A stretch of DNA of 64,000 nt from Leptolyngbya sp. FACHB-321. Its GTDB lineage: Bacteria > Cyanobacteriota > Cyanobacteriia > Leptolyngbyales > Leptolyngbyaceae. The notes beneath the pieces are model-generated. The model saw only the letters and a program-made list of their open reading frames with translations. It was not told where the DNA came from and made no database searches. A program made the translations under genes and the position numbers. Below, in pieces: positions 1 through 9,037 of this stretch (positions are counted from its first letter, which is position 1; every line of letters begins with the position of its first letter). Location of the stretch: the NCBI RefSeq assembly GCF_014695975.1, contig NZ_JACJPI010000083.1, positions 186,001 to 250,000 on the forward strand, given 5' to 3'.

Positions 1-403
1 CTCGGTTACGGTAAAGTGCGTAGGCATCTTTGGTTTTACGAATGTAGGGACGTGCGAGCAACCCGCATTTATAGATAAATCCGGCGAGGCTTCTAGCGGT
101 GTAAGCCCCCCGACTGAAGCCAAAGAGATAAATTTCATCGCCTGCTTCATAGTTGAAACAGAGGAAGCGATAGGCGTTTTGAATCCGTCGATCGATGCCC
201 CAGCCAAAAGCACCTCCTAGCCAGCGATCGAATTTTTCTGGTCCTGTGCCAATGCCCTCGCTGTAATGCACGATTTGAGGAACGCCATCACTAGCGACTG
301 CTTTAACGGCTTGGGCGATTTTGACCACGTTCGTTGGGTATTTGCAGTCTAGGTCTTGCCAAGTGCCATCGCAGCACACAACCAAACGCTTGTTCGGCTT
401 CAT
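1..403 (-). CDS. DUF2235 (Tle1-like) alpha/beta hydrolase, 3' end cut by window
   Basis: The minus-strand reading frame starts at ATG 403 and runs off the window at base 1, giving the first 134 or so residues. It begins MKPNKRLVVCCDGTW, a hallmark N-terminus of DUF2235, and has the nucleophile elbow GFSRGAY at about residues 95-101 with Ser97 as probable nucleophile. DUF2235 is the catalytic domain also found in type VI phospholipase effectors of the Tle1 family, but many cyanobacterial members are stand-alone and of unknown substrate. No secretion genes are visible here, so an effector role is not supported. The family assignment rests on the two motifs; substrate is unknown. Confidence 0.85.
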   Translation of the reverse strand, partial: MKPNKRLVVCCDGTWQDLDCKYPTNVVKIAQAVKAVASDGVPQIVHYSEGIGTGPEKFDRWLGGAFGWGIDRRIQNAYRFLCFNYEAGDEIYLFGFSRGAYTARSLAGFIYKCGLLARPYIRKTKDAYALYRNR

Positions 404-680
404 CGTTCTACCTCTTAGATCTGTAGCTAGGGCTGGAAAAAGGAATTTTAGCGGTTAAGTGACATCAGAATTTATACCAATGCGGTAGCCTGAGAGCACT
501 TCTAGCTTGGTGCTTGGTTAGGCGATGATGCTAAGGATGATGGCGAAAGTTACATTCGCTAGCAGAATCGAGAATAATCACTCTATATAGAAGTTTGCCC
601 AGTAAAGCTCTCAGAATCGGGGTCTTTACCAACCTTTACGTTAATACCACGACGGTTCAAGATGATCGCTCGTTGCTTAC

Positions 681-2060
681 TTAATCCACTATCAAATCAC
701 GCAGAAAGTAAAAGCGATCGGTCTGCCAATCTAATCCTTTACTTCGCCCTAAATGACCTATTAAAGGTGAAGAAAGCTCAATCAAAATTTCATGCATCTC
801 TTTAGGTTGTAAAGGCAAAGGTGGAGTTGCGCTAAAGTATAATCCCATGAGCGTCTCTACTCCAATTGAATCAGAACTTGTGTCCTCCAAGTATTTCTTT
901 GTCAATTGAACTAGAAGCGATCTAACACTAATTTCCCTAAGCACTTTGTCAATGTATTTTTCGACCTCATCATTAGATTGACCTGGTTTTAAGTAATCTT
1001 TGAGTTTAAATAGATCAACCGAACCGTAATGGTTGTTCTGTAATTTGACAAGTTTTTCAAGTGTTTCAGGATTGATGATTGTCATACTGTGTACTCTTGC
1101 AGCATCTTTAAGTTGCTCAGTCAATTCACCAGGACCAATAATCAATTTAGTTGCCCTGCGGAATTGCACTTCATCTTTTAAACGTAACGTTCCTAAGTTT
1201 AATAGTTGAACTGCTGTATCGTTAGGAATTTTCTTGCCCGATTTACACTCTCCAACTAACGGATATGGCTTCGAGCAGAATAAATCTAAACCTCCTGCTC
1301 CTCCTTTGTGCGAGTAGTCGATTGTAAACCCCAAAAACTGAAGACTAGTCCGCACTATATTTTCAAAATCTGTTCCAGCTTGATAGTTGGTTTTACCTTG
1401 GTCACTTTCTTTGCTACGCTTACCCAAGTCTGAAATATTCTCAATCCAAGTTGAATCTGAGTTTTTAGCTTTTGACGATATAAATGTTTTCCAGCCTAAA
1501 AATAAGCTTATTTCTTCGCTAAGTCTTTTGGCTGTAGGCTCAACAAAAACTAGTTGAGAAACTATATTGTGAAGTTCTTCCAGTTCAGGATGTAATGGTG
1601 ATTCCAGATTTTCTAACTGCTGCTTGCGTCGGGCGAAGATACGATCATTGAAAACTGGAGTGTATTCATTAATGCTAAGGGAAGTTAAAAGTTTAACAAA
1701 CTGCCCTTTAGCACTGACAGAACCTTCAACTGGCTCAACTAATGAATATACTCTAAGATAAATTAAGAAGACGTACTGCTTTTCTTGAAAAAGTTCCTGT
1801 AATTCTTTTATAGGTATTGCTACTAGACGTGATAACGCGCCTAAGGAGTCAGATCTACTGATGGGCTGGCAAGCCGAGCACTTAGCCCAAGCCCTAATCG
1901 ATACCTTCTTCGGATCCAACTCATCATCAGGTGAACAAAGACCGAAGTTCTGTCCAGGGTAAATGTACGCTTTAGATATAGCCCCAATAGAGCGTCCTTG
2001 TATTAGAGATGCAGCTTCATTGTCAGATAAATGCAATGCGGACGCAATTGAAATTGACAT
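681..2060 (-). CDS. DUF1802-like protein with C-terminal PD-(D/E)XK nuclease-like domain
   Basis: The protein is 459 residues from ATG 2060; a TTG at 2069 would add three residues and overlap the TGA of the upstream ATPase gene. GAAAG lies just before the ATG. Residues 1-180 resemble cyanobacterial DUF1802 (pattern LIQGR, WAKC..C, LSRL, YLRVYSL), with a Cys pair at about 61 and 64. Residues 225-290 contain a restriction-nuclease-like core: Glu233 in GTDFEN, Asp259 in GGLD, and Glu271-x-Lys273 in GECKSGK, the arrangement seen in Mrr-type PD-(D/E)XK enzymes. The C-terminal third is helical and unrecognised. It is the last gene of a three-gene minus-strand cassette with the ATPase and the 222-residue protein. 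DNA cleavage is inferred from the motif only; it may also be a nuclease-fold protein with a structural role. Confidence 0.7.
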   Translation of the reverse strand: MSISIASALHLSDNEAASLIQGRSIGAISKAYIYPGQNFGLCSPDDELDPKKVSIRAWAKCSACQPISRSDSLGALSRLVAIPIKELQELFQEKQYVFLIYLRVYSLVEPVEGSVSAKGQFVKLLTSLSINEYTPVFNDRIFARRKQQLENLESPLHPELEELHNIVSQLVFVEPTAKRLSEEISLFLGWKTFISSKAKNSDSTWIENISDLGKRSKESDQGKTNYQAGTDFENIVRTSLQFLGFTIDYSHKGGAGGLDLFCSKPYPLVGECKSGKKIPNDTAVQLLNLGTLRLKDEVQFRRATKLIIGPGELTEQLKDAARVHSMTIINPETLEKLVKLQNNHYGSVDLFKLKDYLKPGQSNDEVEKYIDKVLREISVRSLLVQLTKKYLEDTSSDSIGVETLMGLYFSATPPLPLQPKEMHEILIELSSPLIGHLGRSKGLDWQTDRFYFLRDLIVD

Positions 2061-2065
2061 ATCTT

Positions 2066-3997
2066 TCAATCAATTGTAGTAACCAGCTCAAGTGAATCAT
2101 CAAGACTAGAGACACTTGCTGTAGTAGGAATACTGATTGGGAGCTCTTCATTCGGTATATTCTTAGGAATCCTGCCAGAAGGCTTACTCAAGATTTCTCG
2201 AATAAGGGGATTATCAATCACAAGCCTTTTCTGATCAAGGAATTCAAAGATTTGATTCTCGCTCACTTCATAATCAGCCATTCTATTGTAAACGAACAGT
2301 ATAGAAAGGAGTGGTTTGATATATTCACCAGCTAGCAAAACCCACTCACCTTGATGGGTAAGCAGTAAAGATCTCAAGTATTCTTGAGCTCTGGTAGCAC
2401 TGCTAGAAATAGGTTTAGATCGTACTAAGCAGCCACGAGTTAAATCAAATTTTTCGTATTCAATTAACCGTTTAAGAGCTGCGGAAACACCAACTCCACT
2501 TGACTGCTGAACAATTGAGACTCCAATCTTTACAGGTTTTCTCTTTTCTTTTCCAACTATTCTAAAGTCAATATAACCCCTATCATTACCTTTTGCCTCT
2601 ACCTCCTGAATATCCTTTATTTGGACTTCTTCAACGGTTTGACCAATCAGTGAACAGAAACTTAAGTGTAAAGCTTCAACCAGAGTAGTTTTGTCCTCTA
2701 GATAATTTTCTAATGCCCACTCTAGATCAGTAAATTCTTTCTCATACGCAGACTCTACAGGATTCTTAGGAGGAATCTTTAATAGTGTTTTTTCTGCAAA
2801 ACTTGGAACTTTAAACTCATTAGCACACCACTGTAAAACCTTTCTAAAAGTTGGTCTTTCTTGCTTGAATTCTTCTTTAAGCTTACTTTCTTCAAAGGGA
2901 TAAAGCGGGTCAGGTGGAATTAAGTCTTTGCTACAATAAAAATCTTTTAACCATTCAGAAATCAATGCAAAAACATCACTAACACTTAAATAATTCAAAT
3001 CAATTACTTTTTCCCCTATGCGATCTATAACAGCATCAGCCTGTGGCATAACTTTAACCTGATCACGCCAAGTTTCAGGATACATTGCTGTTAAGACAAC
3101 ACCACTTTTCAAGCTATTTGAGACATCCTTTGCAAGGCTAGCTACTACCATTGCCTTTGGAAGAGTTTGCTCATTATGTCCTATGCTGTCTAGCTCATCG
3201 AAGCAAACTACTAATGTTTTGTATTCTCCAATTAGATTTAGAATTTCACCCACTTTATCTAAAGATTCAGCTTCTGGCTCCTCAGAAGAGGAGGATGGGA
3301 AACCCATCTCTTCGGCGTGCAACTGTGATAAGCCTTTGCCAGCAAGCCAATTAATGGCAAACGTTGCATGTGGTTTTGAGAGTGTCCAAAGGATAGCTTG
3401 GATAAGGTAAGGATTGTCTATTTCTGGTTTTGTTTGCAGAACTCTGGTAACAATCTGGTTGATTAAAGAAACAGGTTTCTCGCCTTTAGCTAGCATTTCA
3501 GCCATCTTCTTTGGAAATGCTACATCCACAAGCTGTTTTGGTTGAAACTCCTTTTTGTAGGCATCGCTTACTAAAGCTGTTGCTAATTCTTGCCACTGCA
3601 TCACGCTTTGGCTACCAGTGCGCTTAAGGCTATACGCTAAATTCTGTAAAAACTCTTGCTTTATTCGATCTAAATTGCTGAATTCGCTCATGTAAACAAA
3701 TAAAGCACTACCTTCAAATTGAAGACGATGCCGAATTCGGCTAATGAGGTGGCTTTTCCCTAGTCCTTTTTCAGCCCTGATAGTGATACCAATGGATGAG
3801 CGCTGTCCTGTACGAACCTTATTGATAGCATCGAAAACCATGTCAGATGCATGAGCATTCAGACTTGGAACATCAGGAAACCCTTTTCCCCAAACGTCTT
3901 GCTGCTTTACAAACAAAGGTCGGTCGAATGGATTGTGACTGGCAATTGTATTATGAAGAACTTCAATGGAAGACGGGAAGATATTTGTAGTGCTCAT
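2066..3997 (-). CDS. P-loop ATPase of the nuclease-linked cassette
   Basis: This 643-residue protein has a Walker A site (AEKGLGKS, residues 75-82) and a Walker B site (VVCFDELD, Asp267-Glu268), with a sensor-like segment near residue 303 (VVLTAMYPETW). The arrangement is that of a STAND/AAA-type ATPase that loads or bridges DNA or proteins. Residues 455-560 form an alpha/beta region (YIDFRIVG, then a Lys-rich strand) that could be a degenerate nuclease-like or sensor domain; I cannot decide which. It lies 48 bases after the small first gene and its stop sits six bases before the ATG of the nuclease gene, so the three are very likely one transcript. I do not recognise a named family. The pairing suggests the ATPase powers or licenses the nuclease, which is inference. 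Confidence 0.75.
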   Translation of the reverse strand: MSTTNIFPSSIEVLHNTIASHNPFDRPLFVKQQDVWGKGFPDVPSLNAHASDMVFDAINKVRTGQRSSIGITIRAEKGLGKSHLISRIRHRLQFEGSALFVYMSEFSNLDRIKQEFLQNLAYSLKRTGSQSVMQWQELATALVSDAYKKEFQPKQLVDVAFPKKMAEMLAKGEKPVSLINQIVTRVLQTKPEIDNPYLIQAILWTLSKPHATFAINWLAGKGLSQLHAEEMGFPSSSSEEPEAESLDKVGEILNLIGEYKTLVVCFDELDSIGHNEQTLPKAMVVASLAKDVSNSLKSGVVLTAMYPETWRDQVKVMPQADAVIDRIGEKVIDLNYLSVSDVFALISEWLKDFYCSKDLIPPDPLYPFEESKLKEEFKQERPTFRKVLQWCANEFKVPSFAEKTLLKIPPKNPVESAYEKEFTDLEWALENYLEDKTTLVEALHLSFCSLIGQTVEEVQIKDIQEVEAKGNDRGYIDFRIVGKEKRKPVKIGVSIVQQSSGVGVSAALKRLIEYEKFDLTRGCLVRSKPISSSATRAQEYLRSLLLTHQGEWVLLAGEYIKPLLSILFVYNRMADYEVSENQIFEFLDQKRLVIDNPLIREILSKPSGRIPKNIPNEELPISIPTTASVSSLDDSLELVTTID

Positions 3998-4045
3998 GGC
4001 ATTAGGTTAGGGGAAAGCAATGAATAGGAGAGAGCTTTGGCTTGG

Positions 4046-4714
4046 TTAAGCTAATCGTTTCGCATAGAAGCGAAGACCGCTTACTTTTGACGTTATTGAG
4101 TCTTCGACCTTATCTGAAGAGCTATCCTCAACGCTGCCACCTTGAAGTTGAAGAATATCGTTAGCTTGCATTTCCAACACCCATTCATTAAATTCAGAAC
4201 GAGAAACTCGACCGCCAATCTCGCGACGAATACGATAAATCGGTACTAAGTTGTCCAGATTGTATTCACGATTGAGGCGATCGTAGACTTCAAGCGCAAC
4301 GGTCTTAAATTCGTCGTAGGACGCGATCGTGTCTTTTTTCGCTTTGCCATTTGTGGACGCGATCGTTGTTACAGTCTCCATCTGCTGAAGCCATTTCAAC
4401 AACCCTCTTACTAGCCAAGCTCCCGTTGTTGTACCGTCCAGCTTAAAATCAACCGTTTTAAGTTCTTCAGCCAGTTGTTCCACACCTTTCGCTTCCAGCG
4501 ATACTAGCGAGGATGACTTTTGCTTTTCGACCTTAATCGCGCCATCTTCTACTAACTGCTTGAAAGGTGCAGCTTTTTTGGCACGATCGGGCAGTTTCCC
4601 CTTTGGTAAGGCTGTCTTGTCTGCACCTAACTCCCACAAAGCCAGTAGCAAGCGAGTTGTCTCCTGGGTCTTCGTTTTAGACGATGTTTCTTTAGAAGGA
4701 GTCTGCACTGACAT
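4046..4714 (-). CDS. Unrecognised helical protein, first gene of ATPase-nuclease cassette
   Basis: The 222-residue product starts at ATG 4714. The first 25 residues are Ser/Thr/Lys-rich and probably disordered. Residues 25-80 look like a small winged-helix unit, and residues 130-200 form a second compact helical domain (VPIYRIRREIG, SRSEFNEWVLEMQANDILQLQGG) that resembles a winged helix. The C-terminus ends in a conserved-looking LRFYAKRL. I do not recognise a named family. As the first gene of the cassette it may be a DNA-binding specificity or regulatory subunit for the ATPase and nuclease. That role is inferred from position and predicted fold, not from any recognised catalytic motif. Confidence 0.7.
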   Translation of the reverse strand: MSVQTPSKETSSKTKTQETTRLLLALWELGADKTALPKGKLPDRAKKAAPFKQLVEDGAIKVEKQKSSSLVSLEAKGVEQLAEELKTVDFKLDGTTTGAWLVRGLLKWLQQMETVTTIASTNGKAKKDTIASYDEFKTVALEVYDRLNREYNLDNLVPIYRIRREIGGRVSRSEFNEWVLEMQANDILQLQGGSVEDSSSDKVEDSITSKVSGLRFYAKRLA

Positions 4715-5003
4715 ACGATCAATCCTGTTTTTATTAGGGTGAGTTGTTGCGCCTTACTCATGTTTCCCCTAAAAATCAGCAAGATCACGATCGCACACTA
4801 TGAACTTCATGAAATGCCTATAGTTTGACTGTTAGTTGTGTAGCGATGCCACTGAAAGTAGTCCAGGCTACATCTACTTACGCAAGCTGACTGCGATCGC
4901 TCAGTTTGCCATCCCAAATCCTCGGCTTCTTTATCAGGTTCAGCCAAACAATCAGGATTAAACAAAGAAGTCGGGGATCTTTATCGGTTTTGTGTGGCGA
5001 TTA

Positions 5004-5339
5004 TTAACTGACTGCAAACTCGCTAAACTGCCGCATATAGGGCGACTGATACGCCAACACAATATCCTGCTTAGGGATGCCGGACTCCACCAGTTCATTT
5101 GCGACCCCAATCTCAGTCCCGTCATACTGAATCCAGATCTTTTCGCCCTTAATGTCTACATGAATCAGGCAACCAAAGACTCGGCGACGGCTTTCCCAGC
5201 CTGCATTTACCACCTGATAATGATCGCGCTCCACATCAAAGAGCGTTTGACGCTCAACCTCACCATAGGCAGGCTTAATCTGAGCGTGTTGCGCTAATAC
5301 CTGTTGCACCGCTTGCCGATACTGGTCTAGTTTTGCCAT
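5004..5339 (-). CDS. xisI: XisI, fdxN element excision controlling factor
   Basis: The 111-residue protein (MAKLDQYRQAVQQVLAQH..., with DVERDHYQVVNAGW and HVDIKGEKIWIQYDGTEIG) matches the XisI family. In heterocyst-forming Anabaena, XisI and XisH are needed together with the recombinase XisF for excision of the fdxN element; most cyanobacterial homologues are found without such an element and their role is unknown. The gene overlaps the 3' end of xisH by 13 bases, so the two are translationally coupled. No xisF-like recombinase is visible in the window. The partner XisH has a nuclease fold, so a two-protein nuclease or toxin-like module is possible, by inference. Confidence 0.93.
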   Translation of the reverse strand: MAKLDQYRQAVQQVLAQHAQIKPAYGEVERQTLFDVERDHYQVVNAGWESRRRVFGCLIHVDIKGEKIWIQYDGTEIGVANELVESGIPKQDIVLAYQSPYMRQFSEFAVS

Positions 5340-5743
5340 TGCACAATCACCTCCGGCTCAGGATCAAACACCAGCAGCTTTAACTGATACTCTTGGATGC
5401 TCAGTTGCGGCAGTTGTCGTGAGAAAAAAGACTCATAGACCTCCAACGGCACCGCCAAATAGAGTCTTCGTTCCGGCTCCTTTATTTTAAGCGCTACCCG
5501 ATAGTTCAAAAACTGCCCTAACGCGGTATGAAACTCAGACACCGCAGATGGCGCAAGAAAACTTTTGACCTCGACTGCAATTTGTTCGCCCTCTCGCTGG
5601 GCACCCAGCAAGCGCTCTGCACCTAAATCAACCTGCAATTGCCCATCGACTAGATCGATTGACAGTGGATCATGGGTAATTGTCCACCCGTCTTTTTGCA
5701 AGGCTGCTTTAACTGCATCATGAAAAATATCCCTCGCAGACAT
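5327..5743 (-). CDS. xisH: XisH, fdxN element excision controlling factor (PD-(D/E)XK fold)
   Basis: This 138-residue protein starts MSARDIFHDAVKAALQKDGW and carries the XisH core: a conserved acidic strand (QVDLGAERLLGAQR, about residues 37-50), then IAVEVKSF (Glu58-x-Lys60) and a helix SEFHTALGQFLNYR. The E-x-K pair is the PD-(D/E)XK signature, in line with the nuclease-like fold known for the family. It is upstream of and overlaps xisI. The start ATG at 5743 gives the normal family length. Like xisI it sits next to the ATPase-nuclease cassette, on the same strand, about 600 bases upstream of it. Whether the protein cleaves DNA is not established. Confidence 0.93.
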   Translation of the reverse strand: MSARDIFHDAVKAALQKDGWTITHDPLSIDLVDGQLQVDLGAERLLGAQREGEQIAVEVKSFLAPSAVSEFHTALGQFLNYRVALKIKEPERRLYLAVPLEVYESFFSRQLPQLSIQEYQLKLLVFDPEPEVIVQWQN

Positions 5744-5819
5744 TGCTTAAGCCTAGACAGATTTCTTATTCGTTACTTTACGAGGAATAAACCGCGTATA
5801 TCTCGGCTCAATCCTAATT

Positions 5820-6581
5820 TCAACCTAACAACTCATCCTGGGATTCAGAACCATTTTCTGAGTTGTTTTTAGCATCACTTCCAGCTAGCAAAACGTCAGC
5901 TACTTCTGGGAAATGGCTTCGCATACAGCTATTACAAACACCGTGAGTAAACTCCACATCTGAATACTTTTCGATGAACTTCTCGACACTAGACCAATAG
6001 CCCTGATCGTCACGAATACCCTTACAGTACGAACAAATGGGAATCAGCCCTTCCATCAGTTCGATCGTGTCCAACGCTTTTGCCAGTTGCGAAGAGACGC
6101 GCCGTAGCTCTAGCTGCATCACTACTTGACGGGCAAGCGCTTCTAACGTTTTCTTCTGAGCCTCCGATAGCTCTCTGGGCTTATGGTCAATCACACACAA
6201 CGTACCGATTTCTTGCTCATCCGGCGTAGTAAGTGGTACGCCAGCATAGAAACGTACGTTTGGCGCACAGCTAACCAACGGATTAGTAGCGAAACGCTCA
6301 TCTTTAAGCGCATCGTTCACAACCATCGTGTCTTTGCTTAAAATCGCGTGGGCACAGAACGAAACATCACGAGGGGTTTCGTCAACACTTAGCCCGACTT
6401 TAGACTTAAACCACTGGCGATCGACATCGACTAAACTAATCAGGGCGATCGGTACATCACAGATAAAAGCAGCTAGCGTCGTGATGTCATCATAGACTTG
6501 CTCAGAAGGAGTATCCAGAATGTTGTATGCCCTGAGTGCTTCGAGCCTTTCAACTTCTTGGTTAGGGGTTCTTGCTTTCAT
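5820..6581 (-). CDS. GAF-domain sensor with C-terminal Cys-rich module
   Basis: The 253-residue protein opens with NQEVERLEALRAYNILDTPSE, the classic lead-in of stand-alone GAF proteins, followed by a GAF domain to about residue 160 (ISLVDVDRQWFKSKVG, FCAHAI, FYAGVPL, GTLCVID). A coiled segment links it to a C-terminal unit (LIPICSYCKGIRDDQGYW, then THGVCNSCM) with two CxxC pairs, a small probable metal-binding module often found at the end of bacterial response regulators and GAF proteins. No kinase or cyclase output domain is present, so it may act by protein contact. The last 25 residues are Ser/Glu/Asn-rich. Ligand unknown. Confidence 0.88.
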   Translation of the reverse strand: MKARTPNQEVERLEALRAYNILDTPSEQVYDDITTLAAFICDVPIALISLVDVDRQWFKSKVGLSVDETPRDVSFCAHAILSKDTMVVNDALKDERFATNPLVSCAPNVRFYAGVPLTTPDEQEIGTLCVIDHKPRELSEAQKKTLEALARQVVMQLELRRVSSQLAKALDTIELMEGLIPICSYCKGIRDDQGYWSSVEKFIEKYSDVEFTHGVCNSCMRSHFPEVADVLLAGSDAKNNSENGSESQDELLG

Positions 6582-6823
6582 GGCATGACCATACTGGAAT
6601 GCTTAACACTATTCTAGAGAGCAACCCGAAGCAAAGTTGTTGGGGAAAGAAAGAGTTGACAGCACTTAATATTAGGCTTGCCAAGTAATAATAGGCACTA
6701 AGAAACGCCAGTATGGGTCATGACTAAGCACAGATAACCTTAAAGATAACAACTAGAAAATAGAGTCCCCCTTAGGCAAGATAGAGTGATCAATCTAGAG
6801 TTATCACTTCTTAAGGTTCATCA

Positions 6824-8170
6824 TTAAGCGTCAAAGCGTAGAGCTTTTCCACGTACTTCAGCATTAATGGTGCCGCGATCGTAAACAACCTGACCACCCA
6901 CAATCGTCACCACTGGAAAGCCCGTCAGACTCCAACCTTCAAAGGGACTCCACTTGCACTTAGTTTGCAACTCCTCGCGCAATACGGGGCGGTAAGTATC
7001 TAGATCAACTAGCACCAAGTCGGCATCGTAGCCAGGGGCGATCGCACCCTTCTTCGGAATCCGATACGCTTTGGCGACCGCAGTAGACATCCAATTTGCT
7101 ACCTGGGCAACCGTGCAGCGTCCCTGCTTTGCCTGGGTTAGCATCAACGGCAACGACGTTTCTACACCGGGCATTCCAGACGGCGAGTTCGGGTAAGTCT
7201 GGGCTTTCTCCTCTAGCGTATGGGGCGCATGATCAGTCGCAATGAAGTCAATTACACCATCCAGGAGCGCTTGCCAGAGAACTTCGTTGTCATGGGGCGA
7301 TCGTAACGGTGGGTTCATTTGTGCCAACGTGCCGATCGTCTCGTAAGCGCTAGTGTTCAGCAACAAATGCTGCGGCGTGACTTCTGCCGTTACCCAAGCG
7401 GGTTTCTCCTGTCGCAACAGATCCGCTTCTTCGGCTGTAGACATATGTAGGATATGCAGCCGTCGCTGATATTTTTTAGAAAGCTTCAGCGCAAGCTGCG
7501 TCGCCTGGAGTGCTGCCAGATTGTCTTGAATTTGCGAGTGAACGGCTGGATCAGTGATGCCTGCAAACTGCTGTCGCCGTTCTGTAATCCGCGCTTGGTT
7601 TTCGGCATGGACGGCAATCAAGCGATCGCCATAGGCAAAGATCTTTTCTAGCCCTTCCTCTTGATCGTTCAGCAACGGACCATGCATCGACCCCATAAAG
7701 ATCTTGATGCCTGGAGTGGGGTTTGCCTCAAGCAAATCGGGCAGTACCTCTGGCGTTGCACCAATAAAAAAGCCGTAGTTCACCAACGCTTTCTGAGCCG
7801 CGAGTTGCAGTTTGCTGTCCAGCGTTGCCTGTGTGGTGGTCAGTGGCTTCGTATTTGGCATTTCCAAAAAGGAGGTCACGCCACCTTTCGCGCAAGCACT
7901 GCTAGCGGTAAACAAATCTTCTTTATGTTCCAGCCCTGGTTCGCGGAAGTGTACCTGCGGATCGATAACTCCTGGCAACAAAGTCAAGCCCTGTGCGTCA
8001 ATCTCTCTAACTGCCTCGTTAGTGGAGACGGGTGGCGGTGTGTCTGCATTGTGGGCATCGATAACTTGGACGATCGTGCCTTCTTGTATTTGCACATCGC
8101 CATTCATAAAGTCGCCATTAGGCAGCAAGATGTGAGCGTTTCGGATCAGAAGCGAAGAATTAGCTACCAT
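6824..8170 (-). CDS. pyrC: Dihydroorotase family amidohydrolase (paralogue 1)
   Basis: Cyclic amidohydrolase of 448 residues from ATG 8170; a GTG at 8179 would add three. Dihydroorotase converts carbamoyl-aspartate and dihydroorotate in pyrimidine synthesis. Visible motifs are DPQVHFREPG near residue 70 (first metal His of the usual HxH replaced by Gln), MPNTKP, KIFMGS (possible carboxylated Lys), AVHAEN, LHILHMST and the C-terminal DHAPHTLEEK. This set matches the KIFMG-type dihydroorotase subgroup of COG0044, where the QVH variant is usual, so activity is plausible. A second family member lies 0.9 kb downstream on the same strand, with lepB between them on the other strand. It could instead hydrolyse a related cyclic amide. 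Confidence 0.85.
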   Translation of the reverse strand: MVANSSLLIRNAHILLPNGDFMNGDVQIQEGTIVQVIDAHNADTPPPVSTNEAVREIDAQGLTLLPGVIDPQVHFREPGLEHKEDLFTASSACAKGGVTSFLEMPNTKPLTTTQATLDSKLQLAAQKALVNYGFFIGATPEVLPDLLEANPTPGIKIFMGSMHGPLLNDQEEGLEKIFAYGDRLIAVHAENQARITERRQQFAGITDPAVHSQIQDNLAALQATQLALKLSKKYQRRLHILHMSTAEEADLLRQEKPAWVTAEVTPQHLLLNTSAYETIGTLAQMNPPLRSPHDNEVLWQALLDGVIDFIATDHAPHTLEEKAQTYPNSPSGMPGVETSLPLMLTQAKQGRCTVAQVANWMSTAVAKAYRIPKKGAIAPGYDADLVLVDLDTYRPVLREELQTKCKWSPFEGWSLTGFPVVTIVGGQVVYDRGTINAEVRGKALRFDA

Positions 8171-8388
8171 GCTAGTCACAGTGATTTGTTTAGAGCGGAA
8201 TCGTTCAAGACAGAAAAATCACCGCCATAATGAGCTAGATGCCAAAATAAGCGATGAGATGGTTTACAGTTGCATTTATATTGTGATGGATTAACGACAC
8301 TGCCTCTACTGCACGGCAAGTATTAGATGCCATAACAAGCCAGCTACTTTTTTGCTCACATTTTTGATTTTTTTACATTTGACTCTCT

Positions 8389-8979
8389 ATGACACGCGTA
8401 CAAAGTAAGGTATCAGATGAAAAGCCACCTCAGAAAACCACTGAGAACCCCTGGTTAGAGGGACTCAAAACGATTGGACTAAGCGCTGTGCTAGCGTTTG
8501 GCATTCGGACGTTTGTAGCAGAGGCGCGGTATATTCCCTCTGGCTCGATGTTGCCGACGCTGCAAATCAACGACCGCCTCATTGTCGATAAGCTGGGCTA
8601 TCACTTCAAAAATCCCGAGCGCGGCGATGTGGTGGTGTTTTCACCCACTGATACGCTAGAAAAACAAAATTTTCACGATGCGTTTATTAAGCGTGTCATT
8701 GGCTTGCCAGGCGATAAGGTCGAGGTCAAGGGTGGACGGGTGTTCATCAACGACCAGGCTCTCAGAGAAAGCTATATCGCCGAAGACCCTCAGTATCAAT
8801 ATGGTCCTGTGACGGTGCCCCAGGACGCTTATCTGGTGCTGGGCGACAACCGCAACAATAGCTATGACAGCCATTATTGGGGCTTTGTCCCGCGTGATCG
8901 TATCATCGGGCGAGCGATCGTTCGCTTTTGGCCCATGAACCGTTTGGGCGAAATCACACCCGAACCCAACTATCAGTAA
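8389..8979 (+). CDS. lepB: Signal peptidase I
   Basis: This 196-residue membrane protease removes signal peptides from exported preproteins. A single N-terminal membrane segment (about residues 25-45) is followed by the catalytic Ser in PSGSMLPTL (about residue 53), the Lys-bearing [11 protein letters not shown] (near residue 101), and [14 protein letters not shown] and [12 protein letters not shown] boxes that complete the S26A family pattern. Start ATG 8389 gives a short cytosolic N-terminus normal for cyanobacterial LepB proteins. The gene is divergent from the first dihydroorotase gene and convergent with the second; an inverted repeat lies between its stop and the convergent gene. Confidence 0.97.
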   Translation: MTRVQSKVSDEKPPQKTTENPWLEGLKTIGLSAVLAFGIRTFVAEARYIPSGSMLPTLQINDRLIVDKLGYHFKNPERGDVVVFSPTDTLEKQNFHDAFIKRVIGLPGDKVEVKGGRVFINDQALRESYIAEDPQYQYGPVTVPQDAYLVLGDNRNNSYDSHYWGFVPRDRIIGRAIVRFWPMNRLGEITPEPNYQ

Positions 8980-8986
8980 GGCTAAG

Positions 8987-9022
8987 GGCTAAAGGATAAA
9001 AAATTTAGCCTTCATCCTTTAG
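8987..9022. terminator. Inverted repeat between convergent lepB and dihydroorotase genes
   Basis: CTAAAGGAT (8989-8997) and its reverse complement ATCCTTTAG (9014-9022) form a 9-bp stem; an alternative pairing is GGCTAAA (8987-8993) with TTTAGCC (9004-9010). It sits eight bases after the lepB stop and before the end of the convergent gene, so a bidirectional transcription stop is likely. It belongs to the GGCTAAA-type spacer repeats of this genome. Confidence 0.5.
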
Positions 9023-9037
9023 ACTTTCCAATAGCCT

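Noticed and set aside
1-403. Type VI secretion effector
   Set aside because: DUF2235 is present in many non-effector proteins, and no VgrG, Hcp or immunity gene is visible.
7661-8230. 189-residue plus-strand frame opposite the first dihydroorotase gene
   Set aside because: It is a shadow of the antisense gene, with a composition rich in Cys, Trp and His and no motif.
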